A program made the translations under genes and the position numbers. The notes under the pieces are model-generated. The model was not told where the DNA came from. It searched no databases and saw nothing but the letters and a program-made list of their open reading frames with translations. Below are positions 4,470-5,393 of a stretch of 5,393 nt of DNA, in pieces (within the stretch, counting starts at the first letter, position 1; each line of letters opens with the position of its first letter). The DNA is from Deltaproteobacteria bacterium (GTDB lineage Bacteria; Desulfobacterota; DSM-4660; Desulfatiglandales; Desulfatiglandaceae). Location of the stretch: contig JAOZQV010000270.1 in the NCBI GenBank assembly GCA_029932035.1, positions 1 to 5,393 on the forward strand. Direction: 5' to 3'.

Positions 4470-5393
4470 ATGAGCCTGCGAACAAAACTTCTACTGATCC
4501 TGTCTGCCATCGTCATGGGCGCAGCCGCGTCAGCGTCCATGATTGTCTACATTATCGCGCGCGCCGAGCTTGAACAGGGGGCCGAAAGGCGCCTGAGGGG
4601 CGATGCGGTGATGCTCGCTGAATTGGTCCAACGTCGATTCGATGCCGAGCTGCGCAGGTTTGAGCATTGGGCGGCAATGCCCATGGTCATTCGCACGGCC
4701 CTGAATTATAACGACCCGGAGCTGCTGTCCGCCTTTGACCACTACTTCTCCACCGTTGTCGCCCGCGAACCCTATTCGAGCATCTACCTGATCAATCGGG
4801 AAGGCGACTGTGTGGCCTGTGACGATCCCCGCCGTATTTACCACCCCTACGCCCGAAATGTGGTGAGCAAGAAACCGGATGCGCAGGCTGGATTTGCCGG
4901 GACACCCAGTATCGGGCGTAGCCTGTTGAGTCCGGCCACCGGCCGACCGGTGGTACCGCTGACCGCACCGGTGCGGCACAAGGGGAAAGTAGTGGCCATT
5001 CTGCGGACAAGCGTGGACATGGGGCGTCTAAATCGGGAACTGTTCACATCCCTACGCCTCGAGAACGAAGAGAGATCTTACATGTTTGATCCCTCTCTGC
5101 CCCTCGGTTTGCCCAAGGGGAAACAGCTCCACACGCCCACCGACCTGGCGCCCTACGCACCGCCCCCCGCTGCGCTGCGAGCCGCATTCGATGAGACGTC
5201 GAACAGCGTCTTCCGTTACCGTGACCACAGCGGAGAACATCTGGTCGCCTCGTCCCGGATGCGGCATCTTCCCTGGGTATTCCTGGCCTCACAGTCCATG
5301 TCCGTGATACTTGCTCCGGTTCGGGCCCTGCGACAGACCACGGCAGTTGTCGTTGCTTTGATGTTGGGGCTCCTGGCCATTGCGATCTTCCGA
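4470..5393 (+). CDS. Membrane receptor with periplasmic double-Cache-like sensor domain, 3'-truncated by window
   Basis: The frame is open from ATG 4470 to the last base (308 codons, no stop). Residues about 6-29 form a first membrane helix (LLLILSAIVMGAAASASMIV). A periplasmic region of about 260 residues follows, with dCache features: a long first helix (about 31-70), a Tyr-Ser-Ser-Ile-Tyr-Leu-Ile-Asn-Arg-Glu-Gly strand pair (102-112), a Gly-Arg-Pro-Val-Val-Pro-Leu-Thr-Ala-Pro-Val segment (158-168) and a second subdomain ending in Leu-Pro-Trp-Val-Phe-Leu-Ala. A second membrane helix begins at about 290 and runs to the edge. Cache domains bind amino acids, organic acids or similar small ligands. 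HAMP plus an output domain (histidine kinase, methyl-accepting chemotaxis or cyclic-di-GMP type) is expected but not visible. A periplasmic Cys114-x-x-Cys117 pair is unusual. The SD is the G-rich run at 4462-4468. Confidence 0.83.
   Translation, partial: MSLRTKLLLILSAIVMGAAASASMIVYIIARAELEQGAERRLRGDAVMLAELVQRRFDAELRRFEHWAAMPMVIRTALNYNDPELLSAFDHYFSTVVAREPYSSIYLINREGDCVACDDPRRIYHPYARNVVSKKPDAQAGFAGTPSIGRSLLSPATGRPVVPLTAPVRHKGKVVAILRTSVDMGRLNRELFTSLRLENEERSYMFDPSLPLGLPKGKQLHTPTDLAPYAPPPAALRAAFDETSNSVFRYRDHSGEHLVASSRMRHLPWVFLASQSMSVILAPVRALRQTTAVVVALMLGLLAIAIFR

Noticed and set aside
4360..4470. Cyclic-di-GMP or other known riboswitch in the receptor leader
   Set aside because: The conserved bases of the GEMM-type aptamer are not present; only generic stems are visible.
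4145..4540. 131-codon minus-strand frame spanning the lsrF end and the receptor start
   Set aside because: It crosses a terminator-like hairpin, a promoter and two convincing genes on the other strand, with no ribosome binding site or family match.
4530..4979. 149-codon minus-strand frame, with further minus and plus frames to 5307
   Set aside because: These are shadows of the GC-rich Cache receptor gene, whose + frame is open for 308 codons with membrane helices and sensor motifs.

Overview
The window reads like a chromosomal segment of a sulfate-reducer-type deltaproteobacterium (Desulfobacterota). Three things point there: a C-terminal CxxC...CxxC sensor module common in that group, a V4R domain next to it, and REP-like GC-rich hairpins. 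This is inference from remembered family resemblance; no search was run. All supported genes are on the + strand.

Layout. Positions 1-941 hold two translationally coupled genes (ATGA overlap). The first is a V4R-domain ligand-sensing protein, probably cut at its 5' end by the window. The second is a soluble HAMP-like/coiled-coil protein ending in a putative zinc-binding CxxC...CxxC module. Positions 942-1305 are non-coding: a structured GC-rich patch just after the second stop codon, then an AT-rich promoter-like region with TGCRA repeats and a leader hairpin. Positions 1306-1896 encode a probable DNA-binding regulator: acidic N-terminus, helix-turn-helix-like segment and AbrB-like C-terminus. 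A terminator-like hairpin follows. Positions 2128-2586 encode a small lipoprotein with a Trp-Gly-Pro-rich tail, and 2740-3201 a small secreted protein of unknown family.

Positions 3213-3351 form a compact nested inverted-repeat element (MITE-like): 21-bp imperfect outer arms around a perfect 23-bp inner inverted repeat. It sits between the secreted-protein gene and lsrF. Positions 3410-4285 encode a full-length LsrF-type thiolase/aldolase with no other lsr gene in view. Positions 4470-5393 begin a membrane receptor with a periplasmic double-Cache-like domain, cut by the window end before its output domain; it has its own promoter candidate and a structured leader.

How the genes fit together. 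There are two sensing modules, one cytoplasmic (V4R plus HAMP/zinc-motif protein) and one transmembrane (Cache receptor), with a regulator and an orphan LsrF homologue. LsrF beside a Cache receptor invites the idea of a signal- or sugar-phosphate-linked function, but the receptor appears separately transcribed, so the link is speculative. The lsrF and Cache genes look clearly more GC-rich than the first 1.9 kb, which suggests a mosaic origin. No tRNA, rRNA, CRISPR array or intact transposase gene was seen.
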